Of a DNA stretch of 64,000 nucleotides, positions 46,899 through 60,379 are shown piece by piece (positions within the stretch are counted from its first letter, which is position 1; the number at the start of each line of letters is the position of its first letter). This DNA is from Glandiceps talaboti (Eukaryota > Hemichordata > Enteropneusta > Spengelidae). Made by a program: the position numbers and the translations under genes. Location of the stretch: contig NC_135552.1 in NCBI RefSeq assembly GCF_964340395.1, positions 6,930,994 through 6,994,993 on the forward strand, written 5' to 3'. A model generated the notes under the pieces. That model searched no databases. It saw only the letters and a program-made list of their open reading frames with translations, and was not told the origin of the DNA.

Positions 46899-49800
46899 GC
46901 AAAACGGCAAATGTTTAATATATATTTTTATAGCCGATATGTTGAGTTAAAATGTCATTTACTTGGTCATTTTCTGGCGCATTCAAAAACCAGTTTGATT
47001 TAACCACATGATGGAAATATAGGTAAATAAAGAATTCGAACCGTGTTACTACACCAAATTTTAATCAAATTGATGTACATCCATCCCAAGCTGCATCGGC
47101 CATCTTGTCACATGTATCTGGCTTTAAAAAATGTATACGTATGAAGTTAATCGAAGTTAATGTTGGAGACGATGGGTGTGTTGGGTATAAGTTCTCAAGT
47201 TATGCGTTATACCATGGCGTTATTCGTAAGTAACCTAGATAGTTATTAACCTTTGCGTCACGAAGTCAAATTACTAGCATCAACCTACGAGTTGAAATCA
47301 TAGAACGTTGGACGAGGTATACATGTACATGTATGCTCAAATGGAGCGCACTGTACAACCGACATTTGTAATAATTGCTGATATGTGTAATACAAATCAT
47401 GTTTTTTATGCACACTCTGTAGTTGAGATAGGTCAAGGCCGATTTAATATTACATTTTATTTCCTTGGTATAATTGTAGAGAATAATCGTCAAAACTCAA
47501 ACTTAAACTGTATAAGCATTCATGAAATCGAACTTTTTCACTTTAAGAGCGCGCTCTGTATATATTGATGACGTTGCAAGATACTTGGCGAACTTATGGT
47601 ACTCTGATGATTTGTAGACATCACGAAAAACACTGGCGTCTTCATACGTAATATTTGGTTGTGGTGATGAATCAACGTCGATTTAATTAAAACTGCAATT
47701 TAATTAAATTTCTCAGCGTTCCAAAAATTATTTTAAAAAATCGATTTAATTAACTAGAGGGTATTTCATCCACAATTTTAAATCAAAAGACGCCGATTTA
47801 ATTAAAAACAGACTTTTTCATTAATCAAACTATTGACTACTCGAAAATATGAGAAGTGACATTTTAGCTTTTTTGGTAAACTGATGAACCATATAAAACA
47901 TTTCTGGGGCTGACATAATTGGATTCGTCACTCACAAAAGCCAAAGGTGTAACTGTTATGCCACTTTTACTCGTGTTGCTAAAAAATGCTTCACTTATGT
48001 GGGTCGCGATTCAGATACTAGATCTTGGGTTTATTAATTGTTTTATCAGAAATTATGAACACACGTAACCAAATGTGACAAACGTGTTCTCTTCAAGAAA
48101 ATGGAACATTTTATTCACATTGGATACTATTCTTGGAATTAGAAACTCGTGGAACAATTCATGAGAACATACCGTTTTTGTATAGTATCCGCATTTTGCA
48201 AAATAGCGTAAGATTTTAAAATTTTCAAAGGCCAATCTCGTACGCATGATTTTCCAGTGAGCCACGTCTAGCTCTGACCCCTGACCCCGTCTGTAAATAA
48301 TCCCACTTGTATCTTGTGTATTACAGGACTCAACACGAGGTAAAGTTCGTGTTGACTCCGAGAATGACTCAGTTGCCCTCGGGAGGCTGATCCCGAATTC
48401 TACCAACTGGGAGTCCACTCCAATAACATCCTGGGGTTGCGGTGTAGGTGAAATCGAGTGTCCAGGCAGTGGTCAGTGCTTTTCAAACAGTGTACTTTGC
48501 AACGGTTATTCAAACTGTGAAGACTTGTTTGATGAATCAGAAGAGGTTTGCGACTTTACCGGTAAGTAAGCAAGTTTTGAATGCTATAAATAAAGTTCTA
48601 CATCGTACAACCAATTCGCAACCAATTCGAAAACATGCATAAAGCAAATTGGAATAAGTTAATACCACTGTCCTGTATTTTCGCCGACTTAGCAAAAATG
48701 ATATGTTAGCGTGAATTAATTTTTGGCGATTGTTTTTCTGCTTGTCCACAACTTGGATGAAACCAATGACTCACAAAGTAAGATTCAATCGATTCCACGG
48801 ATGTCCTCATACAAAATAATAGTGCAATTATTTTACAACAATACTATTTTTTTTTAAAAAACCTCTCACGGATATCAATTCGTGTTATCCAAGGGAGGTT
48901 GTTTTTAAACAAAGAGTTTGAGATTTCAAGGAAGATTTGCTACCGCGACAAGAGCTTACATTCCCAGCGGAAGTAGTCTTATTAGACTACCACAACAGGT
49001 GGTTGTATTGTTAGATGGCATGACCTTGTCTACGACATGAAGTTGGTCGACATAAAGTTTCATATCTACTTTTACGATCGCAATTTCCCGTTTTTTCCGT
49101 ATATTTTCAGAATGTGGTTATGGTGAAATCTTCTGCCGATCGGACCAAACGTGTATCTCATCCCTCTCTGTCTGTGATGGTTACGAAACGGATTGTGACG
49201 ACAACTTCGACGAGTCTACTAAATTATGCGGAAGTAAGTATTCTTTAAATGGGGTTTGTCCTTCTCTCGACTGGTAAGGATACACATTATCGGGAGGAGC
49301 TGTGTTATTTAGCACCGACTGTCGAAGCTCGTTGCCAATTTTTCGAAATGACCGAATCTTCTGTGAAATTGTGTTGAAGAAATGCATACACAAAGTTTAT
49401 GAACTTTAAACCTTTCTATCTCCAAATAAAGTCAACAACACTTTAGATCTTTGCACTTTTTGCGAGTAAACTTGGGACTTATCATGTATCGTATAAATTC
49501 CAAAACGTATTATTCCTTCCAGTATACCAATGTGACAGATTATAATTGTATTTCTGTCAAGAAGCTTGGAGTTGCTGTGTAGTTGTGTGGTAATTAAAGC
49601 AAATGAAAGGGGCAACATTAACAATGACAAATAGATAACAAATTGAATGAATAATTGTAAATAGCGAATTGCTCGGTACGTACAGGTTAATATTATCTAT
49701 TAGAAAACAAATGCACGATGAAAACCTATACTACTAGAAGCTGCACTAGCTGCAACAAGGACACTTTGTTTGAAAATGTTTTGTTAGGTACAATAACTTA

Positions 49801-52800
49801 CTCATGGTACACAGTGAACATTATTGCATGTGGGTAAACGTTTTTATTTGAAGCTGTATCACACGAATGCAATGGATTCTGGGGTTCGCCCCAAAAATCA
49901 GCGCCTCCAACGGTAATACAGATTTCAACCTGTTTCTTTACTGCTTTAATATGGATAATATCGACCACTGATTAATATGTTCAATGTCTAATTATGGGTA
50001 TATAACAACTTTCAGTGAATATATTGTGCTTGTCTGATCAAAAGATGATACTCCAGTTACACCTAGTACAGTTTTAACATGGTAACAGATTCAAAACCGT
50101 GCTTTCAATCAAGTTTTAAACTTGCCACTAAAAAATGCGTACAACGTCTTTTAAAAAAAAGTAATCGACCAAGTTTTAGCGATATATTTTTGGTTATTTG
50201 TTGAAAAAAATTCCTAGTTGCAGCTGGTGCACAAAATTCAACATTTCACGCTTCTTGAATCATGGGAGTTTATTCAGTTTTTTGCCCCGAAAAGATAGAG
50301 TTTGAAAATAATGAAACCAGTTTCAAAAAGTTTCACAGGTTTCATCATACACTGCAAGCACTGTTATTGTGCCTAGATATTCTTCCACAGTTTATCTCGT
50401 TAAAATTGTTTCCGTATGACGGTTCTGTGGACTAAATCATTACTGTTTCGAGAGAAATTAGTTGAGCATAGCTTCCCTTAGCAGTCTTTAAATACATGCT
50501 AACACAGTAGGGTGTCTAAAGTAGAAATAAAGTGTGTTCCTTATTGTACATACTGATATAATCAAGATCACTTTGTTCTTTCTCTGTGATGTCAGCACAA
50601 TGTGGTAGAAAAGAGTTCCGGTGTCCAGATGGTAGTTGTATTCCTACGCATTGGGTATGTGATGGTGAATCGGACTGTAGTGACGTCAACAGCATAGACG
50701 AATCGAAAGAAGTCTGTGGAGGTACGTATTCACGTGCTGTATACGTAATCATGTATTAAATACTTCAGTCAAAATAGTATTGATATAAAATGATAAGCTT
50801 GTCAGAGGTGCACGTTTTACTTTTGCAGAAGATGGATAGAAAGATTCAATTTGGTAGTATATGCACCATTTTTCAGGAATAACCCCCTCCCCCCACACAC
50901 ACACGTCTCACAGTAACGTTTAAAAACTCTGGAGGCTGATCTCAAGTTAGTTTTCTGATGGCATAGTCTTAACACATGGCTACATTTCCATAGATTGTTT
51001 GGCGACTTTCACTGTCATTGGCCACTCTTGTTGAACATATAACACCGACATAAGTGTAAAAGAACTCTTAGACTACTATGTATATAGACAACTTGTCAAT
51101 ATGGGTTTTTCCAAAAGAGGTGTTTGTGTTTGCCGGCTTGGTATCTGAACAATTAATCGATAAATTCATAAAACTACTCCCCATAAGCAAAAATCACAAG
51201 TTAAAATGTTTTAAAAATTCAAAAGTTGTTTTGCGTGACGTGTCAAACTCCTATTCAAACTTTCTCATTCTAAAAGCAGAGACTATTATATACCATAACT
51301 ATTATATACCATAACGACTTTATCTGAATCATCACATGTTCGATTTCATTTGGAACATAAATTTAAACAGGAAGACTTTTAGTAAAATTGGTGTCTCACA
51401 TTTAGAGCAAGTGTACCATTCAACATGTATATTTCTGAGATTGTCTTTCCTGTCCTGAACTGTACATTATAAGTTGTGAGTAATATAATTGTCAGGATTC
51501 AGAAAAAAACAAACAAATGTTCATCACTATGATAAGCATCAGTTTTACTAAAGTTTTCAATTCTGCTTATGTTAAGGTTGTAGTTCAGGTTCTGTGCAAT
51601 GTTCCCCTGATAAGTGTTTACCAGCGGATCAGATTTGTGATGGTATTGCCGACGAGTGTGGTAACAACTATGATGAATCCATTGACTTATGCCGTAAGTA
51701 CAAAACATTTCCAGTCATTTACAAGTGCATATTGATAGTCTGGTGAAGTGACAAATGGGCCGGCCTGGAGCGGTGGCTTTAGTGTGACTTGATCGTGTAT
51801 AAGTGATTCTAAGCATATTCAAAGTAAAATTAATATCACCACACAAACAGTAATAAAGATGAAATTATTCATAAATCGTAAATGGAGCTTTTTTAGGCAT
51901 AAATAGAAAAATATAGGTTTTTTGATATGGTTTGTCGTCACTATCGTTTTTCGTGAACTGTACCGAAAGCCCCCTCCAGCCTTCATAGTCGTAAATTTTG
52001 TTGCGGATTTGGCAATATGTACTTCAATGAAATTACATGCGTTCCTGTAGAAAGTGTTAGCTTTTGAGGAAAGGTAAACAGAAACTACTGATATCTAGGC
52101 TGTTATTCTACATGACCTTTTAGTATGCTCTAGTTGTCTAAGCCTAGAGGCAAAATATATTAGCAGCTCAGGCCAAGCCCAGCGACAATCTTCGCATTTT
52201 AAGTTAAACCTCTTCATGAAAATCAACTTCAATAATATTCAACACAGAGAGTATAGAAAGTGTGATTTCCGTAAACGAGTCTTGCACACTGGTACATTTT
52301 ACCACACGTATGTTACGCCATATTAAAAAGAAATACACCAATTATTTACACAATAAACTTGAGGAATAAGGAGGTTATAGACATTACATTTGTGGCTTCG
52401 TGTCATATTTTGACCAGATATACCTGTTCAGTTAGCTTGTCGTGATAGTGTGTAAGGTGTTTGTATTGGTTCTGCTCTTTTATCAATGACTTAGCAGTTA
52501 ACATCTTATCTGCCCCCCCCCCCCCGCACAATCGTGCATAAAAAGAAACTAACTATAAAAAGTACACTTTGAATGATTGCTAATTACACGGTTGTATAAA
52601 TTCACTCATTCGTTTCCCGTCAAATAGTTTTAGTAGCGAGTTCCCCATCACAATAGCAAGATGAAATTTAAAAAAAATGTCTTTCTCTCCTTTATCAGGA
52701 CAAACATGTCCTTATGGTACTTTCTCATGTGGAGATGGCAATTGTGTTGACGAATCTGAAGTATGTGATGGCACCCTGGATTGTCTCAATGGACAGGATG

Positions 52801-55800
52801 AAGGAAAAAGCTGTATGTCAGGAAACAAAATGTGTAGTCTTGGTGAATACGCATGTGCTGATGGGAGGTGTATATCATCTTCAAAGCAATGTGACGGGGT
52901 CAACGACTGTGTTAAAGGAGAAGACGAGAAAGAGTGTCCATGCCAGCAAAATGAATTTGAATGTGACAATGGAAAGTGCATACCATTAGTGGATAAATGC
53001 AATGGGATAGTAGATTGTACGAGTGGGTCGGATGAAGCCGTGGAACTATGTGGATGTCCAAAACCACAGTTTAAATGTAGTAGTGGTACTTGTATCCCTA
53101 AGAAGAAACTCTGTGATAATATTGATGATTGCCCTAGTGGTGACGATGAAGACGAGTCTATGTGTGAACCCAAATGTAAAGAATATCGATGTTCTACTGG
53201 GGAGTGTATTTCAACCTTTGATTTTTGTAACAACATTAATGATTGTGCAAGTGGGGAGGATGAGAATTATTGCCCATGTAAAGAAACAGAATTCGAATGT
53301 GCAAATAGAGAATGTATTCCAGCATCCAAACGTTGTAATGGTGTAAATGATTGCCCTAGTGGGTCGGATGAAACTGTTGAACTTTGTGGATGTCCAAACA
53401 AGCAGTTCACATGTCCTGCAGGTAACTGTATCCCATTTCAGAGAGTTTGTGATGACGTCTCGGACTGTACAAGTGGAGCAGATGAGGATGAAAGTATTTG
53501 TGGTCCAAGATGCAGAGGTTATGAATGTTCTACTGGAGAATGTATTTCTCCAAAATATTTCTGTAATGATATTAATGACTGTAAAAGTGGAGAGGACGAG
53601 ATCGGATGTCCATGTAACGAATCCGAATTTGAATGTTCAAATGGTGACTGTATACCACGAAGCAAAACTTGTGATGGCTACCGTGATTGTCCTAGCGGGT
53701 CTGATGAAAAGTTAGAACTTTGTGGATGCCTAGATACACACTTTGAGTGCCTAAGTAGAACCTGCATCCCATTGGCCAAGCTTTGTGATGATATCAATGA
53801 CTGTGAAAGAGGAGAAGATGAAAAGGGGTGTCCCTGCAAGAATACAGAATTCGAATGTGCCAACGGAGAGTGTATTTCTTTAAGAGAATCTTGTAATGGT
53901 GTATGGGACTGTCCAAGTGGGTCTGATGAATCTGTCGAACTATGTGGTTGTCCAACAAATCAATTTACATGCCCTGAAGGTAACTGCATTCTAATAGAGA
54001 AACTGTGCGACAATGTAAACGACTGCGTTGGTGGTGGTGATGAAGTAGAGATCATCTGTGGTCCAAAATGTTCAGGTTTTAAGTGTTCAACTGGAGAATG
54101 TATTTTGCCAAAAGATTTCTGTGATGATATCAATGACTGTGAAAGTGGAGAAGATGAAAAAGGGTGTCCCTGCAAGAGTACAGAATTCGAATGTGCCAAT
54201 GGAGAGTGCATACCAATATTTGAATCTTGTAATGGTGTGGTGGACTGTCCCAGCGGATCAGATGAAACCGTAGAACTGTGTGGTTGCCCAGCAACCCAAT
54301 TTACATGTCCTACAGGTAAATGCATCCCAATGAATAAAATCTGTGATGATGTCATCGACTGTGTCGGTGGCGCAGATGAGACCGCACTTCTTTGTGCGCC
54401 AGTTTGTGATGGTTATGAATGTTCAACCAGCGAATGTATTTCACCAACTGATTTCTGTAATGATGTGAATGACTGTGAAAGTGGGGAGGATGAGAAAGAT
54501 TGTCCCTGCAAGGAAACGGAATTGGAATGTGTCAATGGAGACTGCTTACCGATTATAAAATGGTGTAACGGTGTATGGGATTGTGCTGATGGGGCAGATG
54601 AAACAGTTGAACTGTGTGGATGTCCGATAACCAAATTTACATGTCCTGAAGGAAAGTGCATCCCGTTGAAGAAAGTATGTAATGGCGTTGTCGACTGTGC
54701 TGGTGGTGCAGATGAAGCTGACAGTATTTGTACTTTAAAATGTGACGGTTATGAATGTTCAACCGGGGAATGTATTTCACTTGAAGATTTCTGCAATGGT
54801 GTTAATAACTGTGCAAGTGGAGAGGACGAGAAAGGATGTCCATGTACGGATACAGAATTTGAGTGTGCGAATGGTGACTGTATCTCAATCACAGAATGTT
54901 GTAATGGTGTCTGGGATTGTCCTAGCGGATCTGATGAGATAGTTGAACTTTGTGGTTGTCTAGATACACAATTCGAGTGTGGGTGTGGAACCTGTATCCC
55001 ACTGCGAATGGTTTGTAATGATGTGAATGACTGTGAACGTGGAGAAGATGAAAAAGGGTGTCCCTGTAAGAATACAGAATTTGAATGTACCAATGGAGAG
55101 TGCATACCAATATCACAATCTTGTAATGGTGTGGTAGACTGTCCTAGTGGGTCAGATGAAACTGTAGAACTGTGTGGTTGCCCAGCAACCCAATTTACAT
55201 GTCCTACAGGTAAATGCATTCCAATGAATAAAATCTGTGATGATGTTATTGACTGTGCCGGTGGCGCAGATGAGACCGAACTTCTTTGTGCACCAGATTG
55301 TGATGGCTATGAATGTTCAACCAGAGAATGTATTTCACCAACTGATTTCTGTAATGATGTTTATGACTGTGAAAGTGGAGAGGATGAAATAAACTGTCCC
55401 TGCAAGGAAACAGAATTCGAATGTGCTAATGGAGACTGCTTATCGATTTTAAAACGTTGTAATGGTATATGGGATTGTCCTAGTGGGGCAGATGAAACGG
55501 TTGAACTGTGTGGTTGCCCAGCGACACAATTTACATGTCCTAGCGGTAGCTGTATCCAAATGACGAAAGTCTGCGATGACATTATAGACTGTGCTGGTGG
55601 TGCCGATGAAGGTGAAAGTATTTGTCCATCACAGTGTATTAATTATGAATGTTCGACCGGAGAATGTATTTCGCCGAACGATTTCTGTGATGGTATCAGT
55701 GACTGCGCAAGTGAAGAAGATGAGAAAGGGTGTGTCAAAACATGTTTATCGTCACAACACAAATGTAGTGACGGACAATGCATTCCATTCACATACGTGT

Positions 55801-58547
55801 GTGACTATGTAGAAGACTGTGTGGACGGTGAAGACGAAGCTGGTTGTGAATGTTCCCCAAACGAATTCACCTGTCTCACTGGTGACTGCATACCGTTGAG
55901 AAAATGTTGCAATGGATATCCCGACTGTCCTGGTAAAGAGGATGAGAGTGCTGACTTGTGTGGTCCAGTTTGCCGAAAGGGTCAAATCAAATGTTCTGGA
56001 TCAGGTACATGTGTAGAGAAGACTGCAGTATGTGATGGTACCAAGGACTGTCCTAACGGTGAAGATGAGATTCAATGTGGTCTGTCCAGCTTAGAAACTC
56101 CTGGTAAGAAAATTAGGAACAGATTAGATATCATGCAATTCAAATTCCATCAAATTCATTGAAAAGGAAATCGCAAGTCTGGTATATATTAACTTATATT
56201 AATAACTGTCCTTCCATATTTCAAGTATCGCGATGGAGGTACCATTGACTTGTTTATGTTTTAGACACTCTTTGTTTTTTTCCGTGGAAGACCTAATTTT
56301 CACACAGTTTCCTTAAAATAAGACATTATACATTGCGTCTGTAGTACACAGTCATATGTGTAAGTATACATGGCGGATAACACATGAAGTCTTTTTTGCG
56401 CATTATTTATCGCTGAATCCAAGTCCAATGTCACTGCTGACCAGTCGTCAAATCCTTAACTGAGTTTAACTAAGTTTAACTAAGCACTTATAAATGACAT
56501 AGTGAAAAAGTAATTACAGTATATATCTGAATGGTAGGATTGGTGCCAGATGGTACCAAATTAGCTATCTAATTTAAGATAAACTGTTGGAAGAAAAAAC
56601 GTCACAAAATTTACAAAATTTAATGTCTACACTGTATTCTGTACTCTCCTTAATATGGTAGATGTTGAGAGAGGGACTATTTTGACTGACAAATTGCCCT
56701 ATTGATTATCCATTGCAACCAATCCTCGCAGTCCTTGTTTTTTTTGTAGAAATTGATTTAGAAGACGTTTCCAACTTCGAGGATAGATTGTCCGCCCTCG
56801 AAAGCAAAGTTGCTGAGCTAGTTGACGCAGTTGACAAACTTGATGCGCCAATTGATGCTGAAGAAGGTAAATAACGAATTACTTACAACCATAATTTTTT
56901 CATGATAAAAAAAGTGAGCTTTGATGATAAAATCATATTATTGTGAAGTGATATCATGTGGTCAACTCTTACTATCAGTTTCGAACTCTTTCTAAATTAG
57001 CAATCTGAATCGACCAATGCGACAGTTTAAACTCGAACTCGAGATCAAATCGACACATTGTTGAAGATGAACCGTTATGGAGAGATGACTCAAGCTGAAT
57101 CAAATGTGAACATTTTAGAAATGTATTTCCTGATAAGATGAAAAACTGCATGTTTTTCTAATGGTTAGTCTGGAATTTTTAGCTTGATCGTCAAATAATT
57201 TTACCTGTGCAAAATGCTATATAGGTTACATACTTTAAAATCGCCTTTGTCTTTATCATGAACAAGAGACGCGATATTTCACACTTCAAAAAACCCCAAA
57301 AGCTACAAATCGTATTGCATTTTGTCACACGAAAGCCCCAGATAGTTCCTTGAGCCATCATTGCTGGTTAACTGGAGAAATGTTGACGTAATTTGATAAT
57401 GATCACCACTAAGAACTAAGTGCATATTATACAACCAATACGATGGGAAATTCCCAACACGTTGCAAATAGGTTCAAAAATTTGATTTCACAATTAACCT
57501 CATTCTGTTATTTCTTTCAGCTAAGAACATTTCGGATGCTATCCAGAAATATGAGTTTGAACTAAACTTACTGACAAGAAATCTAGCGGAGACGGGCTTC
57601 GATGAACACGCTACAAAGCGAACCATATCAGCACTTGATGACGGGCTAACAGGTAAGTTTTTAAGTTATGTCTTCGAGAAAAAAACACACCCATGTTGAA
57701 ATGAGTGTTAACCCCCCCCCCATATATATATATATATCCCCCTTAATTTGTGCTCAGTGCCTCTGTACAGCCTCAAGCACATGTACAGTGTCTCCTACTT
57801 TGGATCGACCCTTTGGTTGAAATATAATTTCTCAAACTACCAAACCAGGGAGTCCCGTGTACAAGTATTTGTGCACCTGTGTAGTAAGCAAATGTCACGA
57901 TACTATAAATCTACCATGATGACCCTACAAGTGTGGGCTTTGTCTATGAGCGCCCCCCACCCCCGCCCAATCATTTTCCATGTGTATACCTTGAAAACTA
58001 TTCATCTGATCTAAAAAGGAAACATTCTTTGGAAACCACAAGGAAACCCTAACATTTCCTTTTTAATTAAAGACACGTTGCTTTGAATAAACTGCAGGAC
58101 ATTTTTTGCTATTGACAATTCTAGCAATTTGGCTCTGAATTCACAAAACCAATATTTCGTGTTCTGACCATTCTTTAAAATATTGAGTTAGTATTTGTAT
58201 TAAACACTCTTCTTTCTCATTGTTAAGGCAATTACAAAAGCAAACGGGAAAGCACGAGGAGAGAAAACCACAGACGGAGACCTATAGTAAACGGTCACAG
58301 ATCCAATGGCATTCAGGCCAGCAACGATGGAACTTCTAAACATCGTCGATATGAACTAAAATCTGCACAGAGACATTTATCAAAATCAGACCACGAGGCA
58401 GAAGAAAATATCGGACTAGAACACCATCCAAATTATGTAATGAACGATGCAGAGGAAAGGCACAACAGACTTGTACACTTGATTCATACTTTGAAGGACA
58501 CCACAAGAAAAATTGAAAATATCGTCGTTACGGCAAAGTTTCAATGA
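46098..58547 (+). CDS. Secreted multi-LDLa protein (34 LDL-receptor class A modules) with C-terminal coiled coil
   Basis: Nine coding exons: 46098-46268, 48327-48561, 49111-49233, 50596-50721, 51577-51693, 52699-56103, 56750-56866, 57521-57652, 58228-58547; total 1581 aa. Residues 1-22 form a signal peptide (hydrophobic [13 protein letters not shown]). Exons 2-5 each encode one LDLa module and exon 6 encodes 30; nearly all exon borders are phase 1, as in LDL-receptor relatives. Modules have six Cys and the C-(D/N)-x-x-x-D-C-x-x-x-x-D-E calcium pattern. No EGF, propeller or membrane segment follows. Instead there is an acidic helical stretch ([20 protein letters not shown]), another predicted helix, and a basic tail ([12 protein letters not shown]). 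Inferred to be an extracellular, calcium-binding, possibly oligomeric lipoprotein-like or matrix protein; the ligand is unknown. No named orthologue recognised. Confidence 0.9.
46846..46899. repeat. GTT microsatellite
   Basis: About 18 TTG units in intron 1 of the LDLa gene. Confidence 0.95.
49738..50232. mobile_element. TIR element, member 1 (LDLa gene intron 3)
   Basis: Ends are inverted: TGCACTAGCTGCAACAAGGA at the left and TTCCTAGTTGCAGCTGGTGCA at the right, 18 of 20 positions matching. The left half aligns with 62513-62768 (shared AGCTGCACTARCTGCAAC, GGGTAAACG, AAAAATCAG). No coding capacity. Confidence 0.6.
52699..56103 (+). other. Giant LDLa exon: 30 modules in 3.4 kb without an intron
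   Basis: Exon 6 of the LDLa gene. Modules follow a repeating order: A (about 36 aa, [11 protein letters not shown]...GEDEKGC), B (38 aa, [12 protein letters not shown]...GSDETVELC), C (38 aa, [12 protein letters not shown]...GADE), a 112-aa or 336-nt super-repeat. Modules 10 and 21 start like C and end like A, so each is a fusion that removed one module boundary. Modules 14-16 and 22-24 are nearly identical, 894 nt apart. Long antisense frames over this exon are shadows of the codon pattern. Confidence 0.9.
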
Positions 58548-59087
58548 CTGTACATTAATTTATCAAGTGTTTAATGTAGAATTAATTAATTTCGTGTATC
58601 GTCTCCGATATGTTATTTATGCATTCTTGGCTATTAACGAGAAGTTTATATGGACTAACAAAGCTTACATGAAAAAATGGGTGAAACCTTCTCACAAAGT
58701 GGGGTAAGGAGGGCAGCAGGTTACCACGAGTACAAATTTTATTCAAATGAGTTGATTTTGAATTTTTATGTTTAATTTGATCGTAAAAAAATGTACTATA
58801 CGTCAGTGTGTCGAGTTCAATACCAATGCCAAACGTTATCGACAAAGGCACGCTGTATTTATGTAAGGATATTTTTATATAGTTTTCTCTATTATTTAAA
58901 TTTGATACTTTCGCACCATGACGATGACGACACAGAGGGATGCGGAAGATGTTGGATGAAACCATTTCATTTGAACAGTACCGCTTGTTGATATATGAAA
59001 GCATTGAATACAAACCGTATATGCGTGTACTAGACTTTCTCATTGACAAATGTTATTGTATGTTCTTACTTTTCTCAAGTGAATGAT

Positions 59088-59093
59088 AATAAA
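59088..59093 (+). terminator. Poly(A) signal AATAAA, LDLa gene
   Basis: AATAAA 541 bp after the LDLa stop codon with T-rich sequence following. Confidence 0.5.
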
Positions 59094-59517
59094 TCAATTT
59101 TTGAAGTCTGGCATATTCGCCTTCAAGTATTTTTTGTTATTAAATGAGATTGGACTTGTCTGTTTATGCGTTGGTTGTTTCCGATGTACAGTCCTTTGGT
59201 ACACTATGGGGTGGTGTGTAATGCTTGCATAGCATGGAAGGGTGACTCAAACAAGTCTGTGCTATCAACTTAAAGAGGGTGCACAAACCGAAGAACATAC
59301 TTATATACAGAATTTATGTCGTGACACTGAGGTAATAGCTACGTACATACTGAAGATAAAATTTGTTAAAATTCAAAACTTTTCCGCTTTTGTTGGGGTT
59401 GGGGTGGCATGGAAAAAAAGACGCGCAAGAATAACCAATCCCCCCCAAAAAAAAAAAACCAACAAAACAAAACAAAACAAAAAACAAAACAAAAAATACA
59501 CAACAAAAACACCCAAT

Positions 59518-59771
59518 AATAGGGAACTTGCAAACCCGCCATGTTGAATGTTGCGTCATATGGGAAATATGATAATAAATACTAATCGTTAGGCATTGTA
59601 AACGATATTGTTACATTGTTTATAACCACGAATAATCAATTCATAGTCACCCTGATCTTTGTGGGAGGTTTATTTTATCTGTAGCTCCAGATTAGATATT
59701 ACGATAACCACAGATAATCCCATAGTCCTTTGCGTCTGAGCATGCTCAGTCTGGATTGCAAGTTCCCTATT
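59518..59771. mobile_element. Short TIR element, 254 bp
   Basis: A perfect 16-bp inverted pair, AATAGGGAACTTGCAA at 59518-59533 and TTGCAAGTTCCCTATT at 59756-59771. It is non-coding, and no clear target duplication was found. Confidence 0.55.
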
Positions 59772-60115
59772 GTGTGTCTCGTAGCTTATTCTAATGAGCT
59801 TAATACTTATCGTTTCTAAAAAAAAAAAGAATCTGAGGAAAGTGATTTCTTTTTACTTTGACACGCTGTTTTAACTTTTTCTTACGTTCATTCCCAATCA
59901 CTAATACACGCGTTGTTGTTTCTTTCCTCAAATCTGTTAATATGACATCGACATTGTGGTGTTCACCCGCTCTTCCCTTGATCTACTGACCGTGACCTCG
60001 ATATAAGGACACAAAAGTATTCATTGAAAAACATTTTCTGTTGAATGACACTACAATTCCATAAAACAGATTTTTGTTTTTTTATTTTATTTATTTACCA
60101 TCCAACAGGCATTGT

Positions 60116-60148
60116 CCAATTACGGAAGCATAATGAGGACACAGGAGT

Positions 60149-60185
<37 letters not shown>

Positions 60186-60275
60186 ATTGGAGTAGTTTTA
60201 TTTCATGTGAGTAGATTTACTCACATAGTAAAAAAATACTACTTCTGTGCCCTCATTAAGCTTCCATAATTAATA
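60116..60275. mobile_element. Foldback element with internal poly-T
   Basis: Left arm CGGAAGCATAATGAGGACAC and right arm GTGCCCTCATTAAGCTTCC are inverted, continuing into GTAGT-poly-T (60151-60182) and poly-A-CTAC. A second, inner hairpin (GTGAGTAGATTTACTCAC) lies at 60208-60225. Non-coding. Confidence 0.7.
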
Positions 60276-60379
60276 ACTGGAGAAGAAAGGGTTCAATGTA
60301 CGGTGCTGGAAGAAACAGGAGTACCCGGGAAAAAACTTGCACTGTTCGATAGTCAAACTGACCGACACTCTTTTACTTA

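Noticed and set aside
47660-47810. Three CGATTTAATTAA motifs as a regulatory array
   Set aside because: Irregular spacing in AT-rich intron sequence and no known factor match that I can support.
52712-55219. Minus-strand open frames up to 174 codons opposite the LDLa exon
   Set aside because: Shadows of the repeated Cys/Asp/Gly codon pattern on the + strand; no independent features.
58582-59049. 155-codon minus-strand frame after the LDLa stop
   Set aside because: Lies in the 3' UTR, AT-rich, no recognisable domain, signal peptide or splice partners.
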